A stretch of 64,000 nucleotides of DNA from Ethanoligenens harbinense YUAN-3. Its GTDB lineage: Bacteria > Bacillota > Clostridia > Oscillospirales > Ethanoligenentaceae. Positions 8,083-16,615 of this stretch are shown here, in pieces. The stretch is from the NCBI RefSeq assembly GCF_000178115.2, contig NC_014828.1, positions 891,501-955,500 of the forward strand, given 5' to 3'. The number at the start of each line of letters is the position of its first letter. Positions within the stretch are counted from its first letter, which is position 1. The translations under genes and the position numbers were made by a program. The notes below the pieces were generated by a model. It was not told the origin of the DNA. It did no database searches and was given only the letters and a program-made list of their open reading frames with translations.

Positions 8083-9054
8083 TCACTGCCAGCCGTCCGT
8101 TCCAAAATCGCGCACGTTATCCTTTGTAATCAACTGTACCGGTACGGTGACGGCCCGTTCGTGCGGTTTTCCCTCGATGATGAGATTCATTTCCTGCGCG
8201 GCCGCTTTTCCAATTTTGGAAGGAAACTGCGCGGCGGTGGCCGTCATGTTGCCTTCTTCGATCATGCCCTTTGCCTCCGGCGAACCGTCTACGCTGTAGA
8301 CGAGCACTTTGGAGAGCAGACCGTGGTCTTTCAGGGCCGCCATGGCGCCCAGCGCGCTGGGATCGTTCAGTGCCATCACCACATCGGGCTGGGGCGCCTG
8401 TTTCAACAGCGTTTCCATCGCGGGCATGGCTTTTTCAAGTTGCCCCATGCAGTCGGCCCGCCCTACGATGTGGAACGTGCCGTGCCCCTTGAGGGTGTCT
8501 TCAAAGCCGCGGATGCGGTCTTGGGCCGACTGCGCGCTTTGCTGCTCCAGAATCAGGATATTGCCCCCGGTGCGGGTCCCCAGCAGATTCTGCGCGCAGA
8601 GCACGCCCGCGCCGTAGTTGTCGGATGTGACGGTGGAGGCTACAAGCGTCTGATCCGATACCTGCGAATCCACCACCACTACCGGAATACCTGCCTGCCG
8701 GGCTTCCAGCAGCACGGGGTGGAGTTTGTTCACATCCACCGGCGTCAGAAAAATGCCGCGCACGTGCATGTGGATGAAGTCTTCGATTTGCTCAATCTGT
8801 TTCTGTACGTCCAGTGCCGGGTCGCGGCTGACCAGTGTGTCGCCCCTGGACTCCAGTTCCGCGCGAATCTCATCGTCGATGATCGTATAAAACGGATTGT
8901 TTAACGTCATGTAGGTCGCACCGAATTTTTCTCCCTGCGCAGGTGTGGCAACGGATTGGTTGCTGCGGAGAAAGGCGGTGACGGTCATAACCAGCAGCAC
9001 CAGAATCAGACAGGCGGAAATGAAGATCAAGCGTTTGGAAAAAATGCGGCGCAT
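8083..9054 (-). CDS. Periplasmic-binding-protein-like sugar sensor (Peripla_BP_4), membrane-anchored
   Basis: This 323-residue protein has the ribose/galactose-binding-protein fold, with FGATYMTLNNPFYTIIDDEI, GIFLTPVD and VVMALNDPSALGA segments. The N-terminus has one hydrophobic helix (about residues 9-27) and no lipobox. It is the first gene of the operon, 12 bases before the kinase. Proteins of this type next to a two-component pair often present a sugar to the kinase. Without transporter genes, a sensory role fits best, though the ligand is unknown. Confidence 0.87.
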   Translation of the reverse strand: MRRIFSKRLIFISACLILVLLVMTVTAFLRSNQSVATPAQGEKFGATYMTLNNPFYTIIDDEIRAELESRGDTLVSRDPALDVQKQIEQIEDFIHMHVRGIFLTPVDVNKLHPVLLEARQAGIPVVVVDSQVSDQTLVASTVTSDNYGAGVLCAQNLLGTRTGGNILILEQQSAQSAQDRIRGFEDTLKGHGTFHIVGRADCMGQLEKAMPAMETLLKQAPQPDVVMALNDPSALGAMAALKDHGLLSKVLVYSVDGSPEAKGMIEEGNMTATAAQFPSKIGKAAAQEMNLIIEGKPHERAVTVPVQLITKDNVRDFGTDGWQ

Positions 9055-9152
9055 AGTGGTTTATCTCCCTGACGGCCGGATGGCGTTTGTAGAAAACGAC
9101 AGTTTCTTCCGAACACACGATGCTGTTTCTGTTTAGAAATATCAATGTTTCC

Positions 9153-9181
9153 AGTATAGCAAACTCCGCGCGCCTTTACAA
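9153..9181 (-). promoter_or_regulatory. Promoter of the four-gene sensory operon
   Basis: Read leftward, TTGTAA (9176-9181), a 17-bp spacer and TATACT (9153-9158) lie about 100 bases upstream of the first gene. Confidence 0.72.
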
Positions 9182-9210
9182 TTGCAGGGCGCCATTTTAT
9201 CCGTAAGACG

Positions 9211-9780
9211 TTACAGGATGCCCAGATGGCTCAGAAGGATTCTGACACCGATGACGATGAGAATCACGCCGCCCGCAATCTCGGCCTTTTTCCGGAAAAA
9301 CGCGCCGAACCGGTGACCGACGAACACGCCCAACCAGGAAAGTGCGAACGTAACACACCCGATGAGCGTGACCGACGGCACGATCGAACTGTGCAGGAAG
9401 GAGAACGTGACGCCTACGGCCAGTGCGTCCAGGCTGGTGGCAATCGCCAGCAGGAACAGCTCTTTCAGGTCGAGCGGGGCATACTTATTCTGGCAGATGA
9501 CTTCCTTGTCGTGCAGGGCCTCCCAAAGCATTTTTCCACCGATGAACGTGAGCAGCCCGAACGCGATCCAGTGATCCCATTGGGAGATGTAGCGCGAGAA
9601 CTGCTGCCCCAGCACCCACCCCAGAAACGGCATGAGCGCCTGGAACCCCCCGAAAAACAGGGCAATCACTGCCGCGCGGCGGGGCATGAAGCGCTGCATG
9701 CACAGCCCTTTGCAGACCGACACCGCGAAAGCGTCCATCGAAAGCCCGACGGCGATCAGCAACAGTTCCCAGATCCCCAT
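9211..9780 (-). CDS. mntP: Manganese efflux pump MntP
   Basis: This 189-residue membrane protein has six hydrophobic segments. The two half-repeats each carry the acidic motif SMDAFAVS and SLDALAVG, the hallmark of the MntP (YebN) family that exports Mn(II). The length is typical. The ATG at 9780 follows a GGAGG site at 9787-9791. No yybP-ykoY riboswitch is visible upstream. Instead, a hairpin terminator of the preceding gene sits immediately before the ribosome binding site. Confidence 0.95.
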   Translation of the reverse strand: MGIWELLLIAVGLSMDAFAVSVCKGLCMQRFMPRRAAVIALFFGGFQALMPFLGWVLGQQFSRYISQWDHWIAFGLLTFIGGKMLWEALHDKEVICQNKYAPLDLKELFLLAIATSLDALAVGVTFSFLHSSIVPSVTLIGCVTFALSWLGVFVGHRFGAFFRKKAEIAGGVILIVIGVRILLSHLGIL

Positions 9781-9795
9781 GATATATCCTCCAAT

Positions 9796-9829
9796 AAAAC
9801 GGCCCGGTCCGCATGGACCGGGGCCGTTT
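9796..9829 (-). terminator. Hairpin terminator/attenuator immediately before mntP
   Basis: Arms at 9799-9810 and 9815-9827 (one bulged base) are followed, on the leftward strand, by TTTTATT and then the mntP ribosome binding site. It ends the kinase gene transcript or attenuates read-through into mntP. Confidence 0.7.
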
Positions 9830-9876
9830 CCATACTTCCGTTATTTTTGTTTTGAGGCTGCGGTATGTGTCCGCGA

Positions 9877-10470
9877 TCAGGCGTTGGTTTCTTCCAAAAT
9901 GCCCAGCACGCGTTTCATCGAGGCTTGAAATTCCTCCTCGGAGGAATTCTGGAAGAGCAGCAGGTCATCCTTGACGGCTGGATTGTCCAGATTGGACGGG
10001 ATGCTGAAATTGCAGCCGGCGATATATTCGTCCCAGTGTGCGATCTTCCAGGTGTCGCGGTCGGAGTTGCGGGCGATCATCCGCTGTTTTACGACCTCGA
10101 TGTCCGTCATCACCCAGATAACGACCAGAGACGCCCCCTTTTCCTTCAGCCGGGCCTTCAGGCTGCCGATATAGGTGTTGTCACGGATCTCGCGTGTGAA
10201 CGGCGCGTTGATGAGCACGGTATGGTCGTAGTCAAGCGCCTCCAGAGCAAGATCAACGATCGTTTCGTATTCGTAGTCCCGGATATATTTGTTGAAGAAA
10301 TCCGAGCTGCGGTTGTATTCCTGTTCGGCGACCACGAAGATCTGCTTGGAAAGCGGGATGAGCGTGTCTTTATCCAGATAGACCACATGGCTCAGCGCCT
10401 TGGCCAGCTGTTTGGATACATACGTTTTGCCGCTGGCAGGCGGCGATGTGACCAAAATCAGTTTTTTCAT
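9877..10470 (-). CDS. P-loop (AAA/zeta-toxin-like) nucleotide kinase of unknown substrate
   Basis: The 197-residue protein begins MKKLILVTSPPASGKTYVSK, a Walker A loop close to the N-terminus, as in small metabolite or nucleoside kinases. YLDKDTLIP gives a plausible substrate-binding acidic residue, and VVIWVMTDIEVVKQRM resembles a lid or Walker B region. I chose the ATG at 10470, which has GGAGAAG upstream. Many bacteria have such single-domain AAA kinases without known function, and nothing nearby indicates a substrate. Confidence 0.8.
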   Translation of the reverse strand: MKKLILVTSPPASGKTYVSKQLAKALSHVVYLDKDTLIPLSKQIFVVAEQEYNRSSDFFNKYIRDYEYETIVDLALEALDYDHTVLINAPFTREIRDNTYIGSLKARLKEKGASLVVIWVMTDIEVVKQRMIARNSDRDTWKIAHWDEYIAGCNFSIPSNLDNPAVKDDLLLFQNSSEEEFQASMKRVLGILEETNA

Positions 10471-10640
10471 ACACTTCTCCAGTCCATACAGGCATATCGA
10501 AACAAAAATATTATACTGCCGCCGCGCCGAGATTACAATGAGGCTGCCGTGTAAATCGACAGGCCATCCGTCCCGTGAGGTGCCCTGTCTGCCAGGGGTT
10601 CTCCGAGGGGGGTGCGCCGCTCCCGCTTTGCTTTCCAAAC

Positions 10641-10683
10641 AAAGAGCCGGCAGCCCGTACCGGAACGGGCCTGCCGGCTCTTA
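10641..10683 (-). terminator. Intrinsic terminator of the sucrose operon
   Basis: AAAGAGCCGGCAG pairs with CTGCCGGCTCTT, with an inner CCCGT/ACGGG-type stem. On the leftward strand the hairpin is followed by TTTGTTT. It lies about 50 bases after the invertase stop. Confidence 0.8.
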
Positions 10684-10734
10684 TGACGTGTGCCGCAGAT
10701 GGTACGATTACGGCGGCCGTTTCGGGTGCGCCTG

Positions 10735-12147
10735 TCAGGCATGCATGGGGTAAAACTCCCCTTTGGTCAAAACAGCTTTGCCCTGTATGCCGACGTGTGT
10801 ATGGACGGCGTCTTCCTCCAGATAACACCGCAGGGAGAAGACTTCTTCGCCGCCGTTGACGTATATCTCCATAGCCGAGCGGTCGGACAGGATGCGCAGG
10901 TCCAGCTTTTCGGGGTGCCGCAGGCGCACCTCACGGACGGGATCGCCGGGCGCGTAAGCGGAGCGGCTGCGGTCGATGCGGAGGACGCTGTCGGCAAATG
11001 TGATGCGGATCTCCTGCTGTTCACTCTGCCGGAGGGATAGAGTGAGTGACTGCGCCCGGGTGGTGTCGAATGTCAGCCGCATGTCATAGCAGGCACCGGA
11101 AAAGTCCGGCAGTTTGGCGGCTTCGTTTTCCAGCGGCAGAAGCGAGATGCTCTGCTTTTCGCCGTGCAGTCCATCCAGTTCTTCCACCGGCCACTGGAAA
11201 AGTTTCCGGTTTTCCATCCATACGGTGCGCGGCACGGTGAGGCAGTGCATCCAGTTTTCTTGCGCGGAGGGTTGGTCTTCTTCTTCCGGCATGCCCATCC
11301 AGCCGATCATCAGTGTGCGTTTGCCGGCGGAAAATATTTGCGGCGCGTAGAATTCGAACCCGCGGTCGATCTCTTCAAACGCCGAGCCGCCGATGAACGC
11401 ACCGGTGCCGTTGAATGTCCGGGGGGCCACGATGTATCCGCACTGATACCGGTTGCGAAACCGCATGCCCCAGGGCTTCAGCCCCTGCGGGCAAAACAGC
11501 AGAACGGCGTGCTTTTGGAGCGTGGCCGCGTCGGGCAGTTCAAAGAGGTTCGGACATTCCCACATATAGCCGAAATCGTCCAGTTCCGGGTCGTCGAATT
11601 GCAGGGCGCCGTCCAATTTCCAAGAGAGCAGGTCGGGGGAACGATAAAGCAGCGCGCGACCGTGTTCGTCCGTTGTCTGCGCGCCTAAAACGAATGCATA
11701 ACCGTTTTGATCCGCAAAGACTTTGGGGTCGCGGAAATGTGCGGTATAGCCTGCGGCCGGGCCGGAGAGCAGCGGGTTTCCGGCATATTTGGTAAAATGC
11801 TCGCCGTCGTCCGATGCTGCCAGGCACTGATAGGTTTCGCGCTCGCAGCCGTCGTCACGCACATTGCCGGTGTAAAGCAGATGAATCTTGCCGTCCTTCA
11901 TGACGGCGCTGCCGGAATAACAGCCGCAGCGGTCATACCAGTTGTCCGGCAGCAGGGCGGGGGGCAGCTCTGTCCAGTGGATGAGGTCGGTCGAGCAGCG
12001 GTGTGCCCAGCCTACCCGCTTGCCGCCCGGATAGGACGGATTCCATTGGTAAAACACGTGATACTGCCCGTTCTCGTATAGCAGCCCGTTGGGGTCGTTG
12101 AGGAACGCGCCGTCTGAAAAGATGTGGTAAAGCGGTTTATAGCTCAT
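10735..12147 (-). CDS. scrB: Sucrose-6-phosphate hydrolase (GH32)
   Basis: This 470-residue cytoplasmic enzyme should split sucrose 6-phosphate into glucose 6-phosphate and fructose. It has the GH32 nucleophile motif NDPNG (Asp18), the RDP motif (Asp140) and the acid/base EC motif (Glu197 in MWECPN), plus a C-terminal beta-sandwich. ATG 12147 follows AAAGGAG. It has no signal peptide, which fits an intracellular phospho-sugar substrate. It follows the sucrose PTS gene after 44 bases. No fructokinase gene is in the operon; the ROK domain at 23131-25029 could serve, but that is inference. Confidence 0.93.
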   Translation of the reverse strand: MSYKPLYHIFSDGAFLNDPNGLLYENGQYHVFYQWNPSYPGGKRVGWAHRCSTDLIHWTELPPALLPDNWYDRCGCYSGSAVMKDGKIHLLYTGNVRDDGCERETYQCLAASDDGEHFTKYAGNPLLSGPAAGYTAHFRDPKVFADQNGYAFVLGAQTTDEHGRALLYRSPDLLSWKLDGALQFDDPELDDFGYMWECPNLFELPDAATLQKHAVLLFCPQGLKPWGMRFRNRYQCGYIVAPRTFNGTGAFIGGSAFEEIDRGFEFYAPQIFSAGKRTLMIGWMGMPEEEDQPSAQENWMHCLTVPRTVWMENRKLFQWPVEELDGLHGEKQSISLLPLENEAAKLPDFSGACYDMRLTFDTTRAQSLTLSLRQSEQQEIRITFADSVLRIDRSRSAYAPGDPVREVRLRHPEKLDLRILSDRSAMEIYVNGGEEVFSLRCYLEEDAVHTHVGIQGKAVLTKGEFYPMHA

Positions 12148-12191
12148 AAGCAACTCCTTTTTGGGGAAAGAACGGGGGAGTGTACGGGAGC

Positions 12192-13619
12192 TCATGCCTG
12201 CTGCCCTGCCGGCGTCTGAACCAGCGGAGCAGGTGTATCGTCGTCGGCGTCGAGGTCTTTATCCTGGAAAATCAAGGCCGTGACCAGGAACGCGACGCCG
12301 GCCGCGATGCCCATGCCGATGGTATAGTTGACCATGCTCCAGCCGCTGGTGATTGCGATGCCCGGGATGCCGGTGACACCAAGGCCGTTCATGCCGACTT
12401 TCATCAGGCCCATGTAGAGACCGCCGATTGCACCACCGATGGCACCGCCGATGAACGGACGGCCGTAACGCAGGTTTACCCCGAAGATGGCCGGCTCAGT
12501 GATGCCGAGGAAGCAGCTGAGAGCGGACGGAGGGGCAAGGGCCTTAATTTTTTTATTGGAGGTGCGGAAGTAAACAGCCAGCGCCGCGCCGCCCTGCGCA
12601 ACGTTGGCCATGGCCCAGATGGGCAGCAGAAAGTTGATCTTGATGGCGGGGTTGGCGAGCAGCCCGGCCTCGATGGCGTGGAAGCTGTGATGGATGCCCG
12701 TGATGACAATGGCCGAATAGAAGCCGCCGAAGATCAGGCCGGCGATCGGACCCGCCGCGATGTAGAAGTCTTTGAGGCCGAAGGAGATGCCGTCGCCGAT
12801 CAGGCGGCCGACCGGACCGATGAACGCCAGTGTGATGAAGCCGGTGAGCAGGACGGTGATAAACGGTGTCAGCAGGATATCCAGCACATTCGGTACAATC
12901 TTATGCACAAAATGCTCGATTTTGGACATTACCCAGACCGCGATGAGCACCGGGATGACGGTGCCCTGATAGCCGACCATGGCGATGTGCAGGCCGAAAA
13001 CATTCAGCGTGGTTGCTTTTTGCAGGCCGAGGTTCCATGCGTTGAGCAGATCCGGGTGGATCATGATGGCGCCGATGACCGCGGCAAGGAATGGATTGGT
13101 TTTGAAGGTTTTGGCCGCGCTGAACGCGATGATCATCGGCAGGAAGACGAACGCCGCGTTGGAGAACATATTCAGAAGCTGGTAGAGACCGCTGGTGGTG
13201 CCGATGACCTTGAAGCTGGTCAGGGTGTTCAGCAGGCCCATCAGCAGGCCACAGGCCACGATGGCCGGGATGATCGGCACGAAGATGCCCGAGAGCATCC
13301 GGCAGAAACGCTGTACGATGTTCAGCTTCTGGGCGGCCGCTACCTTCTGCTCATCCACAGAGGATTCCGTGATATGGGCCCGGTTCACCAGCGCATCATA
13401 TGCGTCGTTCACCGCGCCTTGGCCAATGATGACCTGGTATTGCCCCGCGCTGGAAAACGCGCCCTTCACGCCGTCGAGCGCGGCGATCTTTTTGGTCTGC
13501 GCTTTTGCGTCGTCTTTTAGAACGAAGCGCAGGCGGGTGGCGCAATGTGCGACACTGGAGATGTTTTCTTCTCCGCCGACGAGATCGAGCAGCTCTTCGG
13601 CTAGTTTGTTGTAATTCAT
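12192..13619 (-). CDS. scrA: PTS sucrose-type EIIBC component
   Basis: This 475-residue protein has an N-terminal EIIB domain with the phosphocysteine at residue 26 (SSVAHCATRLRF), followed by a glucose-superfamily EIIC membrane domain (about residues 100-460). No EIIA domain is fused or encoded nearby, so it must borrow one. ATG 13619 has GGAGGAAC upstream. Sucrose rather than trehalose is preferred because the next gene is GH32. Its promoter and two operators lie at 13666-13781. Confidence 0.9.
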   Translation of the reverse strand: MNYNKLAEELLDLVGGEENISSVAHCATRLRFVLKDDAKAQTKKIAALDGVKGAFSSAGQYQVIIGQGAVNDAYDALVNRAHITESSVDEQKVAAAQKLNIVQRFCRMLSGIFVPIIPAIVACGLLMGLLNTLTSFKVIGTTSGLYQLLNMFSNAAFVFLPMIIAFSAAKTFKTNPFLAAVIGAIMIHPDLLNAWNLGLQKATTLNVFGLHIAMVGYQGTVIPVLIAVWVMSKIEHFVHKIVPNVLDILLTPFITVLLTGFITLAFIGPVGRLIGDGISFGLKDFYIAAGPIAGLIFGGFYSAIVITGIHHSFHAIEAGLLANPAIKINFLLPIWAMANVAQGGAALAVYFRTSNKKIKALAPPSALSCFLGITEPAIFGVNLRYGRPFIGGAIGGAIGGLYMGLMKVGMNGLGVTGIPGIAITSGWSMVNYTIGMGIAAGVAFLVTALIFQDKDLDADDDTPAPLVQTPAGQQA

Positions 13620-13665
13620 GATAGTTCCTCCTTCAACCCTCAGGTGACGGTGATGTTGTTGGACA

Positions 13666-13679
13666 TGGTATCGATTACA
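13666..13679. promoter_or_regulatory. LacI-type operator, distal copy
   Basis: TGGTATCGATTACA matches the better half-symmetric site at 13725 (in reverse TGGTATCGATTCCA) at 13 of 14 positions. It lies in the untranslated leader of scrA. The two centres are 59 bp apart, a distance suited to looping by a tetrameric or paired repressor. Confidence 0.6.
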
Positions 13680-13724
13680 TATCAAGTACGATTGAGTGCG
13701 TGGACAAATGCAGGAAAGCAAATA

Positions 13725-13738
13725 TGGAATCGATACCA
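13725..13738. promoter_or_regulatory. LacI-type operator, proximal copy
   Basis: TGGAATCGATACCA is a near-perfect 14-bp palindrome around a central CG-type dyad, typical of LacI-family sites. It covers about +8 to +21 of the leftward promoter, where bound repressor would block transcription start. Confidence 0.7.
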
Positions 13739-13752
13739 TCATCGATGTATAT

Positions 13753-13781
13753 AGTATACCTGATGCAGATATTATGGTAAA
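13753..13781 (-). promoter_or_regulatory. Promoter of the sucrose operon
   Basis: Read leftward: TTTACC (13776-13781), a 17-bp spacer and TATACT (13753-13758). The proximal operator lies 15 bp downstream of the -10 box. Confidence 0.7.
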
Positions 13782-13858
13782 TGCCCATAATACACAAATA
13801 TAATTCTGGTTTTATATGCACATTGCATATGCTCGTTATGATTTTTGGAACGGGAATT

Positions 13859-13887
13859 TTGACATTTCCGCGTGCGTTTGCTATGCT
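13859..13887 (+). promoter_or_regulatory. Promoter of the LacI-family regulator gene
   Basis: A consensus TTGACA (13859-13864), a 17-bp spacer and TATGCT (13882-13887) lie about 50 bases upstream of the gene. Confidence 0.75.
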
Positions 13888-13944
13888 ATATACACTTGAG
13901 TACACCTGTTTTCACAGTGCCGAGGGGCCGGCCGCAAAACGGGT

Positions 13945-14946
13945 ATGAAGGGAAAGACCGCCTTGAATATCCATGATATCGCCAAGCTTGCCGGAGTTTC
14001 CAGCACGACCGTGTCCCGTTTTTTGAACAACGGATATGTGAGCCAGAGCAAACGCGAACAGATTCAGAAAGTGATCGAAAAAACAGGGTATGCCCCTCTG
14101 CTTGGCGCCCAAACTATGCGGACCAAACGGAAAAAGCTGATCGGGGTAATCATTCCCAAAATCAGTTCGGAATCCGTCAGCCGGACGGTGGACGGCATCA
14201 GCGAAGCAATCGCTGAGCAGGAATATCAGATCTTGCTGGGCAACACGAGCAACGATCCGGAAAAGGAGCTGCAGTACCTTTCCATTTTCCAAACCAATAC
14301 CGACGGTATTTTGTTCATGGCGACGATCCTGACCGAAAAGCACCGCCAGATGCTGCGCGGTATGAAAATCCCCGTGGTGCTGATCGGGCAGCGGCTGGAA
14401 GGCTTTGACTGCGCGTATTACGACGACTTCGGCGCGGCCGGAGAGCTGGCCTCTCTGCTGATCCGTTCGGGCTGCCGGCGGCCGGGGTTCATCGGCGTCA
14501 CGCTTGAAGACCGCGCCGCGGGCCTTGCAAGGCAAAACGGCTTTCTGGAAGCCATGCGGGAAGCGTCGGTGGATGTCCCGAACGAGCGCATGTGCTACGG
14601 CCCGTTCACGATGGAGTCGGGCAGGCGGAGCATGGAAAAGCTGCTGGCCGTTTGCCCGGATCTGGACGGCGTGTTCTGCGCCACGGATTCCATTGCAGTA
14701 GGCGCCATGCAGACTCTCCGCGCGGCGGGGCGAAAGATCCCGCAGCACGTCGCGGTGGTCGGCGTGGGCGACAGCCAGATCTCCGGCATCATCGAACCGG
14801 CGTTGACGACCGTCCACTACCACTACAAGACCAGCGGGGCGAAAGCGGCCGGCATGCTGCTGGACAGGCTGGAACACAATCCCCATAGTCCGCAGCAGGT
14901 CTCTCTGGGATTTGAAGTGGTGATGCGCGGCAGCTGCCGCTGCTGA
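13945..14946 (+). CDS. scrR: LacI-family transcriptional regulator, probably sucrose repressor
   Basis: The 333-residue protein has an N-terminal LacI helix-turn-helix (IHDIAKLAGVSSTTVSRFLN, about residues 8-28), the hinge helix, and a periplasmic-binding-protein-like effector domain to the C-terminus. It is divergent from the sucrose PTS gene, whose control region has two LacI-type operators. ATG 13945 is used; TTG 13963, with AAGGGA upstream, would also give a typical LacI N-terminus. The effector could be sucrose 6-phosphate or fructose, inferred from the operon. Confidence 0.88.
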   Translation: MKGKTALNIHDIAKLAGVSSTTVSRFLNNGYVSQSKREQIQKVIEKTGYAPLLGAQTMRTKRKKLIGVIIPKISSESVSRTVDGISEAIAEQEYQILLGNTSNDPEKELQYLSIFQTNTDGILFMATILTEKHRQMLRGMKIPVVLIGQRLEGFDCAYYDDFGAAGELASLLIRSGCRRPGFIGVTLEDRAAGLARQNGFLEAMREASVDVPNERMCYGPFTMESGRRSMEKLLAVCPDLDGVFCATDSIAVGAMQTLRAAGRKIPQHVAVVGVGDSQISGIIEPALTTVHYHYKTSGAKAAGMLLDRLEHNPHSPQQVSLGFEVVMRGSCRC

Positions 14947-14979
14947 CCGTCCGCGCGGCACGGCTGTGTCTGGGAACGT

Positions 14980-15678
14980 TCAGGAACCCACGAGCGCCTG
15001 GAAACGGGGGTCGTCCTTCAAACGTGAAAAATGCCGGTTCATATCGTCCTGAACTTGTGCCTTGACGCCGGACGGGTCGGTGTCGATCGCAAGCTTCAGG
15101 TATTGGAGCGCCTGGTCGGTTTGATCGGTATCGGCGTAGACCGTCGCGATCCCGTAGTAGGACCATGTATCGCCCGGCTTGAGCGCAAGCACTTTGTTGA
15201 AATTGGCGAGGGAGTCGTTCCAGTCCTTCAGTCCTTTTTGGATCAGCGCTTTGTTGAAATAGCCATAGCTGTAATCCGGATCAATCGTCGTGGATTTGTC
15301 GATCAGGTTCAGGCACGAAGCGGCCGCCGAGTTTCCATTTGCGAAATAGGTCGCGATGCCCTTGACGTTGTATGCCCAAAAACAATTTGGATTTGCAGCC
15401 AGTGCCTGGTTGCAGACGCTGATTGCGTCGTCGTACCGGTCGGCGGCATAGTACCCGTATGCCTTGACATAAAGCGGGTCGGATTCCGGAGCTGGAAAAG
15501 AGGACGCGGAAGAAGACGCGGCGGCGGATGAAGTGGAGGACGAGACGGCGCTTGCCGCGCTCCGGCTTGCCGTATTGGACGGCGCGGAGGTTTTTTGGGG
15601 TGTTTGTTTCTGGCAGGCGGCAAAAATGGCTGCCGTGGCCACAGCCAGAATGCAAAGGGCGGTGCTTTTTTTGAACAT
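14980..15678 (-). CDS. TPR-repeat lipoprotein
   Basis: The 232-residue protein has a lipoprotein signal (MFKKSTALCILAVATAAIFA, then AC at 22-23), a long Ser/Ala-rich low-complexity linker (about 30-65) and about four tetratricopeptide repeats (for example CFWAYNVKGIATYFANGN and DYSYGYFNKALIQKGLKDW). It is probably anchored outside the membrane as a protein-interaction scaffold. ATG 15678 follows GAGG. It converges with scrR and shares no obvious pathway with its neighbours. Confidence 0.82.
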   Translation of the reverse strand: MFKKSTALCILAVATAAIFAACQKQTPQKTSAPSNTASRSAASAVSSSTSSAAASSSASSFPAPESDPLYVKAYGYYAADRYDDAISVCNQALAANPNCFWAYNVKGIATYFANGNSAAASCLNLIDKSTTIDPDYSYGYFNKALIQKGLKDWNDSLANFNKVLALKPGDTWSYYGIATVYADTDQTDQALQYLKLAIDTDPSGVKAQVQDDMNRHFSRLKDDPRFQALVGS

Positions 15679-15903
15679 CTTGTTGTACCTCGTCGGATGG
15701 GGTTTTATAAAACCGTTCTCCCGGTGCATCTTTTAGGATGCTGCACGCGGGTGTTCTATATACGTCCGGGCCGGATCGTATCCGGCAGACGCGGCCGGTG
15801 GCCACGCCTGTTTTCGGGTCCATTCTATCATAGCAGCCGGGGGTTGACAAGGACGGGCGGGTTTCAACACCAAACCGGCATGCGGGAGCGGTGCGTGCTC
15901 GCC

Positions 15904-15932
15904 TTGCAAATGTCCTCGCAACGGTCTATAAT
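15904..15932 (+). promoter_or_regulatory. Promoter of xpt
   Basis: TTGCAA (15904-15909), a 17-bp spacer and a perfect TATAAT (15927-15932). The leader to the start codon is only about 45 bases, too short for a purine riboswitch. Confidence 0.8.
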
Positions 15933-15985
15933 TGTGTATCGCTTCGTATTGCAGAACAAGCAACATTTTTCGGTGGGGAAATAGA

Positions 15986-16558
15986 ATGGAACGGTTAAAA
16001 GAACGCATTCTCCGGGACGGCAGAGTCAAAGAGGGCAATATCATCAAGGTGGACAGCTTTTTAAATCATCAGATTGATATTGCTTTGTTAAATGAAATCG
16101 GGCGGGAATTCAAGCGGCTGTTCGACGGGGAAAAGATCACTAAAATCCTTACGATCGAAGCAAGCGGCATCGCCATTGCCTGTATTACGGCGCAGTATTT
16201 CCATGTGCCGGTGGTCTTTGCAAAAAAAGCGGCAAGCCAAAACATCGACGGGGATGTTTACACCTCCGCAATCATGAGTTTTACCCACGGGAACGAATAC
16301 ACCGCGATACTCGAAAAACGCTTTCTGACGCCCGAGGATCGGGTGCTGATCCTGGATGATTTTCTCGCCACCGGCAAAGCCCAGCTTGGTATGCTGGATA
16401 TTGCCGGGCAGGCGGGCGCTTCTGTTGCCGGCATCGGCATCGTAATCGAGAAAGGGTTCCAGGGAGGCGGCGATAAGCTGCGTGCGGCGGGGTACAATCT
16501 GCAAAGCCTCGCAATCATAGACGGCATGGAAAACTGCACGATTCGGTTCCGGGATTGA
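15986..16558 (+). CDS. xpt: Xanthine phosphoribosyltransferase
   Basis: The 190-residue enzyme converts xanthine and PRPP to XMP. The start MERLKERILRDGRVKEGNII is characteristic of Xpt, and the PRPP-binding motif RVLILDDFLATGKA is intact. ATG 15986 follows GGTGGGGAA. A HAD phosphatase gene follows 57 bases later, and adenine deaminase lies beyond, so this is a purine-salvage neighbourhood. Confidence 0.96.
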   Translation: MERLKERILRDGRVKEGNIIKVDSFLNHQIDIALLNEIGREFKRLFDGEKITKILTIEASGIAIACITAQYFHVPVVFAKKAASQNIDGDVYTSAIMSFTHGNEYTAILEKRFLTPEDRVLILDDFLATGKAQLGMLDIAGQAGASVAGIGIVIEKGFQGGGDKLRAAGYNLQSLAIIDGMENCTIRFRD

Positions 16559-16615
16559 ACGGATCGCGGATCGTGCGGTGTGAAGCGCCGGTTTTACCAA
16601 ATGGGAAGGGATGGA

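Noticed and set aside
6859-8904. 681-codon open frame on the plus strand
   Set aside because: It lies opposite the kinase and binding-protein genes, whose motifs are clear. Its translation is low-complexity, His/Gly/Asp-rich, as expected from the antisense of GC-rich genes.
9781-9876. yybP-ykoY manganese riboswitch before mntP
   Set aside because: No matching conserved helices. The only structure is a simple hairpin terminator.
12180-13520. 446-codon open frame on the plus strand
   Set aside because: Antisense to the sucrose PTS gene; composition rich in Asp, Gly and Arg and no domain pattern.
15840-15985. Purine riboswitch before xpt
   Set aside because: The promoter at 15904-15932 leaves only about 45 bases of leader, and the conserved purine-aptamer loops are absent.
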